Shown: positions 15,870-25,080, numbered from the stretch's first letter. The stretch: 64,000 nucleotides of DNA from Pseudomonas parakoreensis (GCF_021602155.1 NZ_BQHY01000017.1:35989-99988); one strand, 5' to 3'. The notes: generated by a model from the sequence alone, not told the origin. Program-made: numbers and translations.

Positions 15870-18042
15870 CCGAATGTGCGTGTTTGCGCTGATTGATCTC
15901 CTCGAGCACCGGACGGAGTTCATCCAGCGGCACCGGGCGGCTGAGCAGATACCCCTGAATGAAGTCGCAGCCCGAACGTTCGAGAAACTCGTACTGCTCC
16001 AGGCTTTCCACGCCTTCGGTCACCACCTGCAAGTGCAGGGTGTGGGCCATGACGATGATCGCCTGGACGATCTCCATGTCGGCAGTCGCCGCAGGAATGT
16101 CGAGGATGAACGAACGATCGATTTTCAGCGTATTGAGCGGCAGGCGTTTGAGGTAGGCCAATGATGAGTATCCGGTGCCGAAGTCGTCGATCGACAGCGA
16201 TACGCCGAGGGCCCGGATCTGCCGCAACAGCACCAGCGTGTTGGCGATGTTGCCCATCAGTGCGTTTTCGGTGACTTCCAGCTCCAGCCGTTCCGGCGCG
16301 ACGCCAGCGCTGCGCAGTGCACTTTCGATTTCGTTGGCCAGTTCTTCCCGGGCCAGGTTGAGCGGTGAGCAGTTCCAGGCGATTTTCAGTTCGTTGCAGC
16401 CATGGCGCGTCAGTTCGCCGAGGTCGGTGCAGGCCCGGCGAAGCACCCAGTTGTCCAGTTCGGCGATCAGGCCGTTGGTTTCGGCAATCGCGATGAAACG
16501 GTCCGGGGCCAGCAGGCCATGCAGCGGATGCTGCCAGCGAATCAACGCTTCGAGTTTGGTCACCCGGCCGGTTTTCAGTTCGAAGATGGGTTGGTAATAC
16601 AGCGTCAGCCCGTGGTCTTCACGCAAAGCCTGGCGCAGTTCTTCTTCCAGTTGCAGTTCGAGGCTGGCGCGGGTCTTCATGTTCGAACTGAAAAAATGCA
16701 GGCCGTTACGCCCGGCACCCTTGGACTGATACAACGCCAGATCGGCGTGCTTGAGCAGTTCTTCGCAGGTGGTGCCGTCGTCGGGGAACAGGCTGATGCC
16801 GATGCTGGTGGTCATCACCATACGACGTCCGGCCAGTTCGATCGGCTCCTTCATTTTCTGCATGATCCGTTGCGCCATGCTGCGCGCTTCCTCGCGGTCG
16901 TGCAGGCCGATCAGGATGCAGAACTCGTCACCGCCAAAGCGTGCGACCACGTCGTCATGGCTGCGCACCGAGCCTTTGATGTGGTTGGCGATCACTTTGA
17001 GCAGGGCGTCGCCGGCGTCATGGCCGAGGCTGTCGTTGATCCGCTTGAAGTGGTCGATGTCGAGAAACATCACCGCGAGCATGCCGCCTTCGCTGGTTTT
17101 CTGGCTGAGTTTCTCGGCGAAGATCTGGTTGAAACCGCGACGGTTGATCAGGTTGGTCAGGGCGTCGTAATTGGCCACTTGTTGCAGCGACATCCGAGCC
17201 TGATCGAGCTGGCTGAGCAGGGCATTGACTCGGCGCAGATCCTGCTCCTTGCTCTGCAGTTTCTTGTCGGCCAGTGCCGCGCTGATCGCGCTGCCGAGAA
17301 TCAACAGTGTGATCAGCGCGATGGTCAGGCCCAGTTGCAGGTGATTGGTTTCGGCACTCAATGTGGGCGTGGCGCCTTCGGGCAACACCAGATGCAACGC
17401 GGCCATCCCGGTGAAATGCATGCTGATGATGCCGGCGCCGAGAATGATCGCAGCGGTGTATTTGAACAGTTGATGAAAACGCCCACTGCCTTCACGCAAG
17501 TAACCGGCGACCCACAGCGCGGCGAAACTGGCGCTGATCGCAATCACGATCGACAGGCAAAACAACAGCGGCTCGTAATAGGCGGTGGCCATCGAGTGCA
17601 TCGCCGCCATGCCGACGTAATGCATACCGGCGATGCCCAAGCCAATGACGATGGCGGTTTTCAGGTAATGCACCCGTGAGGGATGGGGCACGCTCAAGGT
17701 GTGCATCGCCAGCCACGAAGCGAGCAGGGCGATCACCAGGGAAAACAGGGTGGTGGCCAGTTCGTAATGGATTTCGATCGGGGTCTGGAACGCCAGCATG
17801 GCAATGAAGTGCATGGCCCAGATACCGCCGGCCAGGCAAGTGGCGCCGATCCAGCGCCAGACCCGTTGCGAGCCCGGGTCTTCGGCATGGCCGACCCGCT
17901 CGGCCATGTCGAGGGTGGCAAAACTCGCGGCGCAGGCGACCAGATAAGCCACCAGCACCAGCAAGGGATTATGTGTGCAATCGAGAATGACCTGCCCGCC
18001 GTCCGGCAGCTCGGTAACAAACTGCAAACCAAGCCACTCCAT
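15760..18042 (-). CDS. MHYT-GGDEF-EAL c-di-GMP signalling protein (MucR/NbdA-like)
   Basis: 760 residues. The N-terminal 255 residues form seven membrane helices with three MHYT motifs, MHFIAM (77-82), MHYVGM (140-145) and MHFTGM (208-213), thought to bind copper and sense O2, CO or NO. After a helical linker comes a GGDEF domain with intact GGDEF at 370-374 and an EAL domain beginning KLEALIRW (497-504), with later DDFGTGYSSL, KIDRSFI and TEGVES motifs, so both cyclase and phosphodiesterase residues look complete. The product I-site register (RxxD) is shifted by one residue. The last 35 residues overlap the convergent dehydrogenase gene. P. aeruginosa MucR and NbdA have the same layout. Confidence 0.92.
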   Translation of the reverse strand: MEWLGLQFVTELPDGGQVILDCTHNPLLVLVAYLVACAASFATLDMAERVGHAEDPGSQRVWRWIGATCLAGGIWAMHFIAMLAFQTPIEIHYELATTLFSLVIALLASWLAMHTLSVPHPSRVHYLKTAIVIGLGIAGMHYVGMAAMHSMATAYYEPLLFCLSIVIAISASFAALWVAGYLREGSGRFHQLFKYTAAIILGAGIISMHFTGMAALHLVLPEGATPTLSAETNHLQLGLTIALITLLILGSAISAALADKKLQSKEQDLRRVNALLSQLDQARMSLQQVANYDALTNLINRRGFNQIFAEKLSQKTSEGGMLAVMFLDIDHFKRINDSLGHDAGDALLKVIANHIKGSVRSHDDVVARFGGDEFCILIGLHDREEARSMAQRIMQKMKEPIELAGRRMVMTTSIGISLFPDDGTTCEELLKHADLALYQSKGAGRNGLHFFSSNMKTRASLELQLEEELRQALREDHGLTLYYQPIFELKTGRVTKLEALIRWQHPLHGLLAPDRFIAIAETNGLIAELDNWVLRRACTDLGELTRHGCNELKIAWNCSPLNLAREELANEIESALRSAGVAPERLELEVTENALMGNIANTLVLLRQIRALGVSLSIDDFGTGYSSLAYLKRLPLNTLKIDRSFILDIPAATADMEIVQAIIVMAHTLHLQVVTEGVESLEQYEFLERSGCDFIQGYLLSRPVPLDELRPVLEEINQRKHAHSVNPLSLARGTCVPESLDPSAKNPAPHAGASVVRPIR

Positions 18043-18189
18043 AGCATCCCCGTCTCTGAAGTCGTCCCTTCTGCGTCAGAAACGCAGGCGAATGAGAGGA
18101 GTATAGAGGCGGTTTTTATCGTGCAAGCGATAGTGGCATATTGGCGGCAACCATTTCGGCATGAGCCTCATAGCGATTAGCGCTAAGCG

Positions 18190-18558
18190 TCAGGCGCTCT
18201 GGTCGTAGGGGATCTGATTCCAGTCCTTCTCGAGCGGCGGCAAGCCGAAGCGGGCGCGGGCCTTGTCGCAATCGACATTCTGTTCGCCGTTTTCCCAGGA
18301 CGATTCGAATTCGCGGCAGGGGCTGGAGCGCTGCTCATAAATCGAGCACTGGACCTGACTGCCCACCTCGCCGACCAGCGCCGTACAACGCGGTGATTTG
18401 CAATCGGTGCCGTTCATCGCCACCCGGCTCGGGCTGATCTGCGTCACCAGCTCATCGGGCACTGTGCCACCGGAGGAGGCGCATTCACCCCAGAAAAAAG
18501 ACACGCGAAAATGGGAACAGCAGGCACCGCAATTCAGACACGGACTGACTTCGGACAT
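18190..18558 (-). CDS. YkgJ family cysteine-cluster protein
   Basis: 122 residues, soluble, with ten or so cysteines. The N-terminal CLNCGACC (7-14) is the hallmark of the YkgJ/Fli-like zinc- or iron-chelating family, followed by GEC, TDCKSPRC, QCSIYE and SPCREF. These motifs likely coordinate a metal or an Fe-S cluster; the physiological role of the family is unknown. No good ribosome site precedes the ATG at 18558, but the family N-terminus begins here. It is divergent from the MFS gene at 18860 and lies just upstream, in the same orientation, of the c-di-GMP gene at 18042 (about 150 bp apart). Confidence 0.85.
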   Translation of the reverse strand: MSEVSPCLNCGACCSHFRVSFFWGECASSGGTVPDELVTQISPSRVAMNGTDCKSPRCTALVGEVGSQVQCSIYEQRSSPCREFESSWENGEQNVDCDKARARFGLPPLEKDWNQIPYDQSA

Positions 18559-18859
18559 TAGGAGGGCATCAAAGGGGTTGATCGGCGAATCCGGACGGAT
18601 CCGGCGGCTATTCTAGGCTTCGCCATGAACTTGGGAAGGGGGGCGCGAAAGTATTTTTTTGTAGCCGGGTTTTGCCGCAAAACCCCCGGTTTACGGGGGA
18701 TTGCTGCGTTATCAAGGGCTTACGTTTCTTTACAGTGCCATGGCTCATTATCAGCTTGACGAATGATCACAGACAGCTACGCACCGCCTGTCTAGATTGC
18801 AGGTTCCGGGCTCGGATGCGTCGGCAGTGAAGCCCTCATAACAATAAAGAGACGGACCC
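18559..18859. other. intergenic region with two overlapping hairpins
   Basis: 301 bp between divergent YkgJ and MFS genes. CCGGGTTTTGC.../CAAAACCCCCGG (18665-18689) and CCCCCGGTTTACGGGGG (18683-18699) share the C-run and could not form together. No gene is visible. Confidence 0.5.
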
Positions 18860-20215
18860 ATGCAGAACTCGACCCAAGCGGCGAATGCCTGGCGCATTCT
18901 GTTCCTGTTGTTCCTTGCCAACCTGTTCAACTTCTTCGACCGCACCATTCCAGCGATCATCATCGAGCCGATCCGCATGGAGTGGCACCTGAGTGACTTT
19001 CAACTGGGGATCGTCGGTACCGCGTTTACCCTGGTTTATGCGATTGCCGGTCTGCCGTTAGGCCGCATGGCCGACACTGGCTCGCGCAGCAAATTGATGG
19101 GCTGGGGCCTGGCGACCTGGAGCGCACTGACGGCGGTCAACGGCCTGGTTGGCAGCTTCTGGAGCTTTCTGCTGGTGCGCATGGGGATCGGCATTGGTGA
19201 AGCCAGTTACGCGCCGGCCGCCAACTCGCTGATCGGCGACCTGTTCCCGGCGCACCGCCGGGCGCGGGCCATGGGCATTTTCATGCTCGGGTTGCCATTG
19301 GGATTGTTGCTGGCGTTCTTCACCATCGGTGCGATGGTCAAGGCGTTCGACAGCTGGCGCGCGCCGTTCTTTATCGCGGCGGTGCCGGGGCTGATCCTCG
19401 CGGTGTTCATGTTCTTCATCAAGGAACCCAAGCGCGGTGCGGCGGAAATCGTGCAGGTGTCCCAGGATAAAGTCGACAGACCGATCCGCCGTGTCCTCGC
19501 CGTGCCGACATTCCTGTGGCTGGTGATGGCAGGCTTGTGTTTCAACTTCGCCACCTATGCCTGCAACTCGTTTCTGGTGCCGATGCTGCAGCGGTATTTC
19601 CTGATGCCGTTGCAAGACGCGGCGGTGGCAACCGGGGTGATTGTGGGGATCACCGGGTTGATCGGTCTGACACTCGGCGGCTGGATCGCTGACAAGATTC
19701 ATCAACGAGTCGCCAACGGCCGGCTGCTGTTTGCCGGCGTCAGCCTGATCATCTCGACCGTGTGCACGGCCTGGGCGTTGCACGCCGGACGGGTCGAGAT
19801 TGGCGTGTTCGTCGCGGTGTTCAGCGTCGGCTGGCTGTTTGCCTATAACTTCTACACCTGCGTGTACACGGCGATTCAGGACGTGGTCGAGCCGCGTCTG
19901 CGTGCGACGGCGATGGCGTTGTTCTTTGCCGGGCTGTACTTGCTCGGCGGTGGATTGGGGCCGGTGGTGGTGGGGGTGGGGGCCTTGTCCGATCACTTTG
20001 CGAAATCGGCCATGGTCTCTGCAGGCGCCGAACAGATGACCGAGGCGTTCAAGGCTGTCGGCCTGCATGATGCGATGTACCTGATTCCGGTGGCGCTGTT
20101 CTTGACCATGGTGTTTCTGTTTCTGGCGGCGCGGTGTTTTGTCCGGGATGCGCAGCGGATGAAGGAGGGGTTGGTGGCAGTGGTTGAGCCTGATGTTTCT
20201 GTGGCGACTGCATGA
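18860..20215 (+). CDS. MFS transporter (spinster-like/ACS-like family)
   Basis: 451 residues with twelve predicted membrane helices. The loop between helices 2 and 3 carries GRMADTGSRSKLMGWGLATWS, the MFS signature, and RMGIGIGEASYAPAANSLIGDLFP is the helix-4 motif characteristic of the spinster-like and related sub-families. These inner-membrane proteins move lipids, sugars or carboxylates; the substrate is not deducible here. ATG at 18860 has GAGACGG upstream. A single-gene unit, ended by the hairpin at 20347 after a REP pair. Confidence 0.87.
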   Translation: MQNSTQAANAWRILFLLFLANLFNFFDRTIPAIIIEPIRMEWHLSDFQLGIVGTAFTLVYAIAGLPLGRMADTGSRSKLMGWGLATWSALTAVNGLVGSFWSFLLVRMGIGIGEASYAPAANSLIGDLFPAHRRARAMGIFMLGLPLGLLLAFFTIGAMVKAFDSWRAPFFIAAVPGLILAVFMFFIKEPKRGAAEIVQVSQDKVDRPIRRVLAVPTFLWLVMAGLCFNFATYACNSFLVPMLQRYFLMPLQDAAVATGVIVGITGLIGLTLGGWIADKIHQRVANGRLLFAGVSLIISTVCTAWALHAGRVEIGVFVAVFSVGWLFAYNFYTCVYTAIQDVVEPRLRATAMALFFAGLYLLGGGLGPVVVGVGALSDHFAKSAMVSAGAEQMTEAFKAVGLHDAMYLIPVALFLTMVFLFLAARCFVRDAQRMKEGLVAVVEPDVSVATA

Positions 20216-20220
20216 TTGCT

Positions 20221-20309
20221 ATCGCTGGCAAGCCAGCTCCCACAGTGACCGAGTCACACGCATAATTTGTAAACACTCCAAACCCTGTGGGAGCTGGCTT
20301 GCCAGCGAT
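20221..20309. repeat. REP palindrome pair, type B
   Basis: ATCGCTGGCAAGCCAGCTCC at 20221 and GTGGGAGCTGGCTTGCCAGC plus GAT ending 20309, with about 38 bp between arms, directly after the MFS stop codon. Confidence 0.9.
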
Positions 20310-20346
20310 GGGGCCATCAGCATCAGCTGATAAATACCAGACAAAC

Positions 20347-20376
20347 AAAAAGGCCCGCATCACTGCGGGCCTTTTC
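20347..20376. terminator. bidirectional terminator between MFS gene and rapA
   Basis: AAAAGGCCCGCA / TGCGGGCCTTTT stem with a 4-base loop and A/T runs on both sides, between two convergent genes. Confidence 0.9.
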
Positions 20377-20401
20377 ATTTACAGCGGTGGGGCAGGGTGG
20401 T

Positions 20402-23248
20402 TTAACCCGCCACCAGTACCCGAATCGCTTCCAGACGCAGCGCCGCTTTATCCAGCATCGCCAGACCCTGTTCACGCTGCTGGCGCAACGCATCGAGTTC
20501 GCTGTCGCGCACGGTCGGGTTGACCGCTTGCAATGCGGTCAGGCGCGCCAGTTCTTCGTCGGTATCGGCTGCCAGACGGCGCCGGGCCTCGGCCACGCGC
20601 TCGGCGTGACGCGGGGTGATCTTGTCTTCACCCGCGTTGATCCGTGGCGTCAGTTGATCGCGCTGGGCCTGGATGAACTTGTTGGCGCTGGCGCGAGGTA
20701 CGCTTTCCAGTTGATCGTTGAGGGTTGCGAACGAGACCCGTGGCGACAGGTCGTTACCGTTGGCGTCGAGCAGGCAGCGCAAGGCGGCCGGCGGCAGGTA
20801 ACGGCCCAGTTGCAGCGAACGCGGGGCAACCACTTCGCTGACGTAGAGCAGTTCCAGCAGCACGGTGCCCGGTTTCAGCGCCTTGTTCTTGATCAGCGCG
20901 ACGGCGGTGTTGCCCATCGAACCGGACAGCACCAGGTCCATGCCGCCCTGCACCATCGGGTGTTCCCAGGTGATGAACTGCATGTCTTCGCGCGACAGCG
21001 CCTGGTTGCGGTCGTAGGTGATGGTCACACCTTCGTCGTCGCCCAGCGGGAAGCTGGCGTCGAGCATCTTCTCGCTCGGTTTGAGGATCAGGGCGTTTTC
21101 CGAGTGGTCTTCGCTGTCGATGCCGAACGCGTCGAACAGGGTTTCCATGTAGATCGGCAGGGCGAACTGGTCGTCCTGTTCAAGGATCGCCTCGACCAGC
21201 GCATCCCCTTCGCCAGCGCCGCCGGAGTTGAGTTCCAGCAGACGGTCGCGACCGGTGTGCAGCTCTTGTTCCAGACGCTCGCGCTCGGTGCGGGCCTCGT
21301 CGATCAGTGCTTGCCACTCGCCGTCATCGGCTTCTTCGAGCAGCGGCAGCAGGCGCGGGCCGAACTGATGCTGCAAGGCGTTGCCGGTCGGGCAGGTGTT
21401 GAGGAACGCGTTCAACGCTTCGTGGTACCACTGGAACAGGCGCTCTTGCGGGCTGGTTTCCAGGTATGGCACGTGCAGTTCGATGATGTGCTTCTGGCCG
21501 ATCCGGTCGAGACGACCGATGCGCTGCTCGAGCAGGTCCGGGTGCGATGGCAGATCGAACAGCACCAGGTGATGAGCGAACTGGAAGTTGCGACCCTCAC
21601 TGCCGATTTCCGAGCAGATCAGTACTTGCGCGCCGAACTCTTCGTCGGCGAAGTAGGCGGCGGCGCGGTCACGCTCAAGGATGTTCATGCCTTCATGGAA
21701 CACCGTGGCCGGGATGCCGGAACGCACGCGCAGGGCGTCTTCCAGGTCCATCGCGGTTTCGGCGTGGGCGCAGATCACCAGAACTTTGGTGCGCTTGAGC
21801 ATTTTCAGCTGATCGATCAGCCACTCGACGCGCGGGTCGAATTTCCACCAGCGCTCTTCTTCGCTGGCGTCCGGCTGGGCCTGGAAGCTGACTTCCGGGT
21901 ACAGCTCGGCGTGATCGCCCAGCGGCAGTTCGAGGTATTCGTCCGGGCATGGCAGCGGGTAAGGGTGCAGTTTACGCTCGGGGAAACCCTGCACCGCGGC
22001 GCGGGTGTTACGGAACAGTACGCGGCCGGTGCCGTGGCGGTCGAGCAGCTCACGCACCAGACGGGCGCTGGCTTCGCTGTCGCCATCGTTGACCGCGGTC
22101 AGCAGGGCTTCGCCTTCGTTGCCGAGGAAACCGTGGATGGTCTTGTGCGCTTCGGGCGACAGGCGTCCCTTGTCGAGCAGCTCCTGCACGGCTTCGGCCA
22201 CCGGGCGATAGTTCTCGCTCTCGGCGCGGAAGGCGGCCAGGTCGTGGAAACGGTTCGGGTCGAGCAGGCGCAGACGGGCAAAGTGGCTGTCCTGGCCGAG
22301 TTGTTCCGGGGTCGCGGTGAGCAGCAGTACGCCGGGAATCACTTCCGCCAGTTGCTCGACCAGCGCGTATTCCGGGCTGACCTTGTCTTCGTGCCACACC
22401 AGGTGATGGGCTTCGTCGACCACCATCAGGTCCCAGCCGGCGGCGAACAGGGCATCCTGCGCCTTCTCGTCTTCGACCAGCCATTCCAGGGCAACCAGTG
22501 CCAGCTGGGTGTCTTCGAACGGGTTGGTGGCATCGCTTTCAATGAAGCGTTCTTCGTCGAACAGTGCGACCTGCAGGTTGAAGCGGCGGCGCATTTCCAC
22601 CAGCCACTGATGCTGCAGGTTTTCCGGCACCAGAATCAGCACGCGATTGGCGCGGCCCGAGAGCAGTTGGCGATGGATCACCAGACCGGCTTCGATGGTT
22701 TTCCCCAGACCCACTTCGTCTGCCAGCAGAACCCGTGGCGCGATGCGGTCGGCGACTTCACGGGCGATGTGCAACTGGTGCGCGATCGGTTGCGCACGCA
22801 CGCCGCCCAGGCCCCAGAGCGAGGACTGCAATTGGCGGCTGGTGTGTTCCAGGGTGTTGTAGCGCAGGGAGAACCATGGCAGCGGGTCGATCTGTCCGGC
22901 GAACAGACGGTCGCTGGCCAGACGGAACTGAATGAAGTTCGACAGCTGGGTTTCCGGCAGGGTGACGGCTTCGTTCTGCCCGTTGAGACCGTGATAGACC
23001 ATCAGCCCGTCGACGTCGTCGACTTCGCGCACGGTCATCTTCCAGCCTTCGAAGTGAGTAATCGTGTCACCCGGCGAGAACCGCACGCGGGTGAGGGGCG
23101 CATTCCGTAGCGCGTACTGGCGGGTTTCGCCAGTGGCCGGGTAGAGCACGGTCAACAAGCGGCCGTCCTGTGCCAGAACGGTGCCTAAACCAAGCTCTGC
23201 TTCGCTGTCACTGATCCAGCGTTGCCCCGGTTGATACTGCTGCGCCAT
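20402..23248 (-). CDS. rapA: RNA polymerase-associated SWI2/SNF2 ATPase RapA
   Basis: 948 residues, near the 968 of E. coli RapA. The first 110 residues form the tandem Tudor-like domains ([19 protein letters not shown]). The helicase core has motif I DEVGLGKT (177-184), DEAH (278-281), and in the second lobe [20 protein letters not shown] and the arginine-finger motif [11 protein letters not shown]. The C-terminal third holds the RapA-specific domains. It binds RNA polymerase and helps recycle it after transcription. ATG at 23248, followed upstream by a good GGGAG-like site. Monocistronic, facing the MFS gene. Confidence 0.96.
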   Translation of the reverse strand: MAQQYQPGQRWISDSEAELGLGTVLAQDGRLLTVLYPATGETRQYALRNAPLTRVRFSPGDTITHFEGWKMTVREVDDVDGLMVYHGLNGQNEAVTLPETQLSNFIQFRLASDRLFAGQIDPLPWFSLRYNTLEHTSRQLQSSLWGLGGVRAQPIAHQLHIAREVADRIAPRVLLADEVGLGKTIEAGLVIHRQLLSGRANRVLILVPENLQHQWLVEMRRRFNLQVALFDEERFIESDATNPFEDTQLALVALEWLVEDEKAQDALFAAGWDLMVVDEAHHLVWHEDKVSPEYALVEQLAEVIPGVLLLTATPEQLGQDSHFARLRLLDPNRFHDLAAFRAESENYRPVAEAVQELLDKGRLSPEAHKTIHGFLGNEGEALLTAVNDGDSEASARLVRELLDRHGTGRVLFRNTRAAVQGFPERKLHPYPLPCPDEYLELPLGDHAELYPEVSFQAQPDASEEERWWKFDPRVEWLIDQLKMLKRTKVLVICAHAETAMDLEDALRVRSGIPATVFHEGMNILERDRAAAYFADEEFGAQVLICSEIGSEGRNFQFAHHLVLFDLPSHPDLLEQRIGRLDRIGQKHIIELHVPYLETSPQERLFQWYHEALNAFLNTCPTGNALQHQFGPRLLPLLEEADDGEWQALIDEARTERERLEQELHTGRDRLLELNSGGAGEGDALVEAILEQDDQFALPIYMETLFDAFGIDSEDHSENALILKPSEKMLDASFPLGDDEGVTITYDRNQALSREDMQFITWEHPMVQGGMDLVLSGSMGNTAVALIKNKALKPGTVLLELLYVSEVVAPRSLQLGRYLPPAALRCLLDANGNDLSPRVSFATLNDQLESVPRASANKFIQAQRDQLTPRINAGEDKITPRHAERVAEARRRLAADTDEELARLTALQAVNPTVRDSELDALRQQREQGLAMLDKAALRLEAIRVLVAG

Positions 23249-23320
23249 GCTGCCTGACTCCCACCTTGAAAAAGCGGGCTATCTTAACGGAATGCAGGCT
23301 TCAGGGCCAAAGATTACTGG

Positions 23321-23417
23321 GTAGGAGCTGCCGCAGGCTGCGATCTTTTGATCTACGGAAACACCTGAGTTCTACGTTGTCCCATTAAAAGATCGCAGCC
23401 TTCGGCAGCTCCTGCAG
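23321..23417. repeat. REP palindrome pair, type A
   Basis: GTAGGAGCTGCCGCAGG arm at 23321 and complementary arm ending GGCAGCTCCTGCAG at 23417, about 35 bp apart; the second arm has small mismatches (TTCGG and CTGC). Located in the rapA upstream region. Confidence 0.88.
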
Positions 23418-23500
23418 TGCCAACCCGGTCACAAGTTTGCGACCAGTGGCTCAAGGCGCCTTTGCCGCAGCCGATAGCTTGCTGACAGGAGACCCTTTAT

Positions 23501-23842
23501 ATGCTGCCACCGATGCTCCCCCTGAGCGCTGTGCCGATCACTTCCCAGCAGGATCCGATTCGCCAGCGGCCGGACATTCCTCCGGTGGTGCCGGTGCAGG
23601 AAAGCTCCAACGAAAGCACGATCGACCTGCAAAAGCGCGACCCGGAAGAGGATCGTCTGCTGGCGCGCGAAGAACAGCGCCGTCAACAGGAACGCGATCG
23701 GCGCCGTCGCGAAGCCGACGAAGACCCGGAAGAACACCTCGCCGTGCCGGGCACCGAGCTCAATGCCGACAACACTGTGCCGGTGGTGCCGCTGATGGAA
23801 GATCAGCCGCGCCAGGGCTTGTGGGTCGATATCGAGATCTGA
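23501..23842 (+). CDS. conserved hypothetical protein, proline- and charge-rich
   Basis: 113 residues, no signal peptide and no membrane helix. The N-terminal 45 residues are proline-rich (MLPPMLPLSAVPITSQQDP), the middle (50-80) is a strongly charged helix rich in Glu and Arg (ERDRRRREADEDPEEH), and the tail ends RQGLWVDIEI. The layout suggests a largely disordered cytoplasmic protein. AGGAGA lies 10 bp before the ATG. I recognise similar short proteins in this genus but no function. The charged stretch alone could give false database matches, so names transferred from hits there should be ignored. Confidence 0.65.
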   Translation: MLPPMLPLSAVPITSQQDPIRQRPDIPPVVPVQESSNESTIDLQKRDPEEDRLLAREEQRRQQERDRRRREADEDPEEHLAVPGTELNADNTVPVVPLMEDQPRQGLWVDIEI

Positions 23843-23954
23843 GCCCGCCGATTTACACGAATTGTTGTCGGGTGCCGGTGTCAGGCTGCATGATTGGCGC
23901 AGCCCTGCCGCTGATGCGGCAGTTGTGTTTTCTTCAAGTGATGCGCTGAACGCC

Positions 23955-24116
23955 ATGAGCCAAGATGAAAAACTGATCGACCTCGGCACTGAACGCGCCA
24001 AGCGTGTGCATGATCTCAACGAAAAGCGGCTGAACGAAGTGCGCAAGGCCTTCGAGCAGGCCATGCCGTTGGGAAAAACCCAGAAAAAGCCGAAAAAGAA
24101 ACCGAAAAAGCGTTGA
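23955..24116 (+). CDS. small basic hypothetical protein
   Basis: 53 residues, MSQDEKLIDLGTERAKRVHD at the start and a highly basic tail of repeated Lys-Pro pairs (KKPKKKPKKR). The first 40 residues look like one amphipathic helix. The tail could contact nucleic acid or membrane phospholipid; that is inference. The frame remains open for 31 codons upstream of the ATG, but that part has no ribosome site and the ATG at 23955 gives a sensible start. Similar small proteins occur downstream of the preceding hypothetical gene in pseudomonads, as far as I recall. Function unknown. Confidence 0.6.
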   Translation: MSQDEKLIDLGTERAKRVHDLNEKRLNEVRKAFEQAMPLGKTQKKPKKKPKKR

Positions 24117-24182
24117 TCTCCCCCTGCATCCTTTGATGCAGGTCAGTTATTTTCCCGCCTTTATCCTCTGTGTTGACCGGAC

Positions 24183-24196
24183 TTGATCCTGGTCAA
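24183..24196 (+). promoter_or_regulatory. Anr/FNR-type box upstream of ccoM-like gene
   Basis: TTGATCCTGGTCAA matches the FNR/Anr consensus TTGAT-N4-ATCAA at nine of ten positions. Its centre would lie near -41 for a start site around 24231, just before the ccoM-like gene, the normal place for activation under low oxygen. Confidence 0.65.
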
Positions 24197-24264
24197 TTTC
24201 TGCGCCTGCGCGATTGGTTAACTTAGCTCCATCGCAGCAAAGCAGGGGCCAGGAGGCCACAGTC

Positions 24265-24378
24265 ATGTTTTTCGATAACGTGGTGTTTGCCGGGGTTCTG
24301 ACCGTAGGTCTCATGGTTCTGTTTTTTGCAGGGTTTGGATTTTTTATCTGGAAGGACGCGCATAAGCGCAAGAAGTAG
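24265..24378 (+). CDS. ccoM: small cbb3 cytochrome oxidase subunit CcoM-like
   Basis: 37 residues: MFFDNVVFAGVLTVGLMVLF, then FAGFGFFIWKDAHKRKK. One membrane helix (about 7-29) with a short periplasmic head and a basic cytoplasmic tail. The length, MFxDNVV opening, GLMV-FFAGFG-FIW core and KDAxKxK tail match what I recall of CcoM, the small subunit seen in the Pseudomonas stutzeri cbb3 oxidase structure, which helps assembly and stability. A perfect AGGAGG ribosome site lies 8 bp before the ATG, an Anr-type box lies 69 bp upstream and a strong terminator follows, so this is a complete independent transcription unit away from ccoNOQP. Confidence 0.82.
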   Translation: MFFDNVVFAGVLTVGLMVLFFAGFGFFIWKDAHKRKK

Positions 24379-24413
24379 GTCTTTCCGGGTTTGATGAGCA
24401 CGCAAGGCATTTT

Positions 24414-24440
24414 GGGCGACTTCGGTTGCCCTTTTTTTTT
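24414..24440 (+). terminator. rho-independent terminator of ccoM-like gene
   Basis: GGGCGAC-TTCG-GTTGCCC stem (one G-T pair) followed by nine T, 35 bp after the ccoM-like stop. Confidence 0.92.
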
Positions 24441-24484
24441 GTCTTGGCGGCCTTTGGGCCGACCATGTTCTTGGGGTTCTGGGT

Positions 24485-24763
24485 GTAGATCCGTTTCTGC
24501 GGGTGTTGCTTATTACGGTTCCGCCCTTACGGCGGGTCACCTTTTCCAAACGCCGAAAAGGTAACCCAAAAGGCTTTACCCTGACGTTCGGCCCTCGCTT
24601 AGGCTCGGGTTCCTTCGCTACGGGATTCATCCGGGGGCAGCGCCTACGGTTTGCTTCGCTGCACCTCCTCTCGCTGTGTTTGGCTGCGCCAAACGGTCGC
24701 TGCGCTCCCACCCCCGGATAAATCCCTCCACTCAGCCTGCCGACGGGCCCTCAGATCAAAAGC
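24485..24763 (+). repeat. long interspersed repeat, left copy of an inverted pair
   Basis: About 280 bp matching, imperfectly, the reverse complement of 25125-25406. Best-kept blocks: CACCTTTTCCAAACGCCGAA (with AAGGTAACCCAAAAGGCTTT following), the CCTACGGTTTGCTTCGCTGC block near 24647, and the end AGATCAAAAGC. It contains frames without ribosome sites. I treat it as a dispersed non-coding repeat. Confidence 0.75.
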
Positions 24764-24833
24764 GGTACTCGAGCTAACGCTCATCGTGTTGAGTGGGGCG
24801 GCTTCGCCGCATGGGGTGTGCACGAATAAAGTT

Positions 24834-25080
24834 GTGGGAGCGAGCCTGCTCGCGAAGGCGGCCTGACAGCCGACCAATTTCTAACTGATGGCACCCGATC
24901 CCAGTGTGGGAGCTGGCTTGCCAGCGAAGGCGGCCTGACAGCCGACCAATTTCTAACTGAAAACACTCAATCCCACTGTGGGAGCTGGCTTGCCAGCGAT
25001 GGCGGCCTGACAGCCGATCAAACTCCAACTGAAAGCACCCAATCCCATGTAGGAGCTGCCGAAGGCTGCGATCTTTTGAT
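24834..25080. repeat. 72-bp tandem REP array, changing REP family in the last unit
   Basis: Units start at 24834, 24906, 24978 and 25049 (spacing 72, 72, 71). Each has a REP palindrome, then GGCGGCCTGACAGCCGACCA (or ...GATCA) and a spacer with AACTGA...AATCCCA. The first head reads GTGGGAGCGAGCCTGCTCGC, the second and third GTGGGAGCTGGCTTGCCAGC, and the fourth is a type A head GTAGGAGCTGCCGAAGG. Confidence 0.85.

Noticed and set aside
20387-23110. 907-codon plus-strand open frame opposite rapA
   Set aside because: RapA motifs on the minus strand are complete; this frame is a mirror without domains.
24834-25080. CRISPR array
   Set aside because: Regular 72-bp spacing first suggested it, but repeats are REP palindromes, spacers are nearly identical and no cas gene is present.
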